A stretch of 34,507 nt of DNA from Solirubrobacterales bacterium (GTDB taxonomy: Bacteria > Actinomycetota > Thermoleophilia > Solirubrobacterales > 70-9). Within the stretch, counting starts at the first letter, position 1. Each line of letters begins with the position of its first letter. The notes below the pieces were generated by a model, which saw only the letters and a program-made list of their open reading frames with translations, was not told the origin of the DNA and did not search any database. The position numbers and the translations under genes were made by a program. Below are positions 33,201 through 34,507 of this stretch, piece by piece. The DNA is taken from NCBI GenBank assembly GCA_020438355.1, contig JAGQUT010000021.1, forward strand, positions 1 to 34,507, given 5' to 3'.

Positions 33201-34342
33201 TCAGGGTGGCGATCACCCCGATCGCCGGCGCCCCGATCATCCTCAATGGCGACGGCAGCACCTTCAAGGGAATGAGCCCGGGCTGCCCCTCGGAGGCCTG
33301 CAACGGATACCCGCCCTACTACGCCGCGGATGCTTTGACCGTAGGCGTGACCAGCCAGTCGGCCTTCGGCGACCTGAACGGTGACGGCAAGCCCGAGTTC
33401 ATGCAGCCGACCGCTGGGGCGGCGACCCTCACCAGCGCCCTCGGAGACGCCGGCCAGGCCGCCCTCCCCCATGTCTTCGATCAGGCCTGGGATCCGGTGA
33501 CCGGAGCGGTTCTGGACAACTTCCCGACCAACCAGGACGGATTCCCGTTCTACACGTCACCGGTAGTCGGCAACCTGACCGAAGATGGCAACCGCTCGAT
33601 GATCAGCTCGAATGATTCGTACTGGATCCACGCGCGGGGTCCCGACGGCGAGGAAGCTCCGGGGTTCCCTAAATGGACCGGCCAGTGGACCTCGTTCGGT
33701 GGTGCCCTGGGCGACCCGAAACTCGACGGCCAGCAGTACCTTGCCTACGGCACACGCGAGGGTCAGCTCTTCCTCTGGAAGGTCGGTGGCAAGCCCTCGA
33801 TGAACGACCAGTGGTGGCATTACCGGCACGACGAGCACAACTCCGGCCGGTACGGGAATGACACCCGTCCGCCCGCGGGCGTCAAGTTCGTGGTCAAGCG
33901 CTCGAAGAACTCGGCCCAGGTCACCTGGCGTGCCTCCGGTGACGACGGCGTGAACGGTGGCAAGGTCGCCCAGGTCCAGGTCTACAAGTCGAACAACAAG
34001 ATCAGCCTCGCGAAGCTCGGCACCCGCATCAAGTCACCGGCGATCGCCAAGCCGAACGGTCAGCAGAAGGTGAACCTGAAGCTCCCCGCGAACCGAAGCA
34101 TCTATGTTGCCGTCCGCCAGAAGGATGCCGACGGCAACTGGTCATCGCTGAGCCGCTTCAAGGTCAAGCCCTTCAAGAGCTACAACCTGGCGAAGCAGAA
34201 GCGGATCTGCCGAAGGAAGTTCAACCCGGCCGGCAAGAGCGGTGCCGCGAGGAAGCGGGCGGCGAGCAAGCGGAAGTCCTGCATCAACAAGGCCGTGAAG
34301 AAGTCGAAGCAGGTCAAGAAGCAGAACACCCAGAAGTCCTGA
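30248..34342 (+). CDS. Large secreted subtilase-like protein with FG-GAP-type repeats and basic tail
   Basis: A 1364-aa protein from ATG 30248 (AGGAGG 9 nt upstream). The signal peptide is residues 1-34, cleaved near PAAA-DP. Residues 130-550 follow the S8 peptidase fold, but the triad is altered. The Asp position is E140 (IAYIEGGV). The His motif HGTHVAG is reduced to AYGHASG (H301, possibly displaced). The oxyanion Asn is N392 and the Ser is S449 in TTSGATP. About eight repeats of the form GDLDGNG...G.IY.W...G...GFPV run from about 695 to 1190, suggesting a beta-propeller. A fibronectin-like module and a Lys/Arg-rich tail (about 1300-1364) finish it. It may be a surface adhesin or inactive protease; activity is uncertain. 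Confidence 0.85.
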   Translation: MKRYGRNVLSLNRVFAVLAFATAVLFTGIAPAAADPAPELPAGPILPKAEWPNDPNFARCELQDPVTGCQDSEQWNLYGPMDGLCLAPGGAVFDQPRPDGGLPCWARFATDPESSSGINMTGAWAQGNIGRDDILIAYIEGGVNYSSNGIKDGLNAIYLNPGELPYPQGWDGQDLGRYDFDGNGQFDIRDYAKDPRVNPECDTPGSQFTTYEEGTTRGCADNGQHEYIHSVNIGGPLTPYLSPEDLIAVFGTCTITDNRVSSCEEGARVDNDGNGYPNDISGWNAYHNTNDPQNEDRAYGHASGLIGEMGGEANNNFAGVGNCRDCRIVPVKSGAESVGKADGLAPAITYAADLGVDAMSTVVVTYAYSGALREAVKYAVEEKGILMSMDSNDFDAMDHTDGHLFDDVFPGNGLVQDVEGKDARTFRGRSNVTSYGTHSIFSGGETTTSGATPFQAAFLAMVQSAALDAVDDPTNPYERRLTPNEVKQVLINTASEILPQRDHPDVPNQWPGNPDSKTDSTHTAWSTQYGYGRPNIGKATKLIMDGRVPPTADIDSPDWYKYVDPTKGGKLQVKGKVAPSAWGSEGIAWTLEWALGADPGDDDFKTISTGKAAKSGVLGTLDLKDIPASYAKAPPADNVMPPTGPEQYTVTIRLRARDGNGLKGEDRRSIGARADKDMVDGYPKSIGTEMSAAPTFVDLGGKRQLDLVFGTMDGTINAIQPNGSQAPGFPVYTRQLRQIDPRNPQNFDTEAYNKVEALREARDPVSGIAVGDLDGNGAQSIIATTTSGWIYVWSANGKLRDGFPVHGDDQYNTLPVPTPDSGCRRCRLPIRGNWSAPALGNLEGNGKLSILMSSYDGHVYAFRADGKPVPGWPVKVELPQAMKDEIPANSYFRDPKLMMTPAVGDVLGTGKDQVFLPSFECDDAGNRTFAYGIQSEGNDNPGGAYIPGWPVKLGAIGGCYSQSIDFVQEGANAASIADVDGSGTLRVAITPIAGAPIILNGDGSTFKGMSPGCPSEACNGYPPYYAADALTVGVTSQSAFGDLNGDGKPEFMQPTAGAATLTSALGDAGQAALPHVFDQAWDPVTGAVLDNFPTNQDGFPFYTSPVVGNLTEDGNRSMISSNDSYWIHARGPDGEEAPGFPKWTGQWTSFGGALGDPKLDGQQYLAYGTREGQLFLWKVGGKPSMNDQWWHYRHDEHNSGRYGNDTRPPAGVKFVVKRSKNSAQVTWRASGDDGVNGGKVAQVQVYKSNNKISLAKLGTRIKSPAIAKPNGQQKVNLKLPANRSIYVAVRQKDADGNWSSLSRFKVKPFKSYNLAKQKRICRRKFNPAGKSGAARKRAASKRKSCINKAVKKSKQVKKQNTQKS

Positions 34343-34366
34343 CCGCTTCTGAAGCATCTCGCTTCT

Positions 34367-34416
34367 CCGGAAATCGATTCCGTCGGCGCTATGCACCGAT
34401 GAAATCGATTTTCCGG
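34367..34416. terminator. Strong hairpin between convergent genes
   Basis: CCGGAAATCGATT (34367-34379) pairs with AATCGATTTTCCGG (34403-34416), with one extra T. An inner CGTCGG/CCGATG helix contains one G-U that favours the plus-strand reading. It lies 24 bases after the stop of the large secreted gene and 11 before the stop of the convergent ABC ATPase gene, so it probably terminates both. Confidence 0.75.
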
Positions 34417-34427
34417 ATGGGGCCCGC

Positions 34428-34507
34428 CTAGATTCGGCCGGCGGCGAGGAGGCGGCGGAGGAACTTCTGGGTTTCGGGTCGCTGGGGCTCGGAAAGGATC
34501 TGTTCCG
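34428..34507 (-). CDS. Amino-acid ABC transporter ATP-binding protein, C-terminal end (cut by window edge)
   Basis: Read on the minus strand, the last frame before TAG at 34430-34428 is EQILSEPQRPETQKFLRRLL followed by AAGRI. This matches the closing segment of polar amino-acid ABC ATPases (GlnQ/HisP type), which usually reads like E.IF..P....T..FL..VL. Only 25 residues are inside the window, so the ATPase motifs cannot be checked and the substrate is unknown. It converges on the large secreted protein gene across the hairpin at 34367-34416. Confidence 0.65.
   Translation of the reverse strand, partial: EQILSEPQRPETQKFLRRLLAAGRI

Overview
The window is GC-rich (about 65%), with densely packed genes, frequent GTG and TTG starts, ATGA/GTGA-type overlaps between neighbouring genes, TadE-type pseudopilins, an Rpf-like transglycosylase and PHO boxes built on TTCACA. 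Together these suggest a high-GC actinobacterium, probably of the Thermoleophilia/Solirubrobacterales type. The lineage is an inference from gene content, not the result of a search.

Region 1 (1-5729, minus strand): uvrC, rapZ, an ABC-2 exporter pair and a VOC-fold protein lead towards the start of gap, which runs off the left edge. The 367-base gap between the VOC gene and gap holds a terminator-like hairpin. It also holds a roughly 117-nt hairpin RNA candidate whose G-U wobbles all assign it to the minus strand. yvcK and whiA, frequent rapZ neighbours, are not between rapZ and gap.

Region 2 (5778-11920): a PaaG-like crotonase, a MaoC-fold hydratase, an alpha/beta hydrolase, and a three-gene TadE/TadE/TadG-like cluster. 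The TadG-like protein is fused to a VanY-type peptidase and a lytic transglycosylase. An EEP-family phosphoesterase and a membrane protein follow.

Region 3 (11950-24707): a phosphate and polyphosphate locus, almost all on the minus strand. In transcription order it holds an OmpR/PhoB-type regulator, phoU, a stand-alone winged-helix protein, pstS, pstC, pstA, pstB, ppx, a CHAD protein, ppk1, a DUF47 (PhoU-like) protein, a PiT transporter and a small membrane protein. It joins high-affinity uptake, low-affinity uptake, polyphosphate synthesis, polyphosphate hydrolysis and regulation, but has no histidine kinase. Candidate PHO boxes lie before phoU, pstS and the divergent 82-aa membrane protein.

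Region 4 (24874-30214): a minus-strand cluster of an Rpf-like transglycosylase (apparently starting at ATC), a degenerate Ppx/GppA paralog, an HD-domain protein and a histone-deacetylase-family enzyme. The last three overlap by 4 nt each. Divergent from it are a lipoate-protein-ligase-like gene and an RDD membrane protein.

Region 5 (30248-34507): a 1364-aa secreted subtilase-like protein with an altered catalytic triad and about eight FG-GAP-like repeats. A strong hairpin and the C-terminal end of an amino-acid ABC transporter ATPase close the window.
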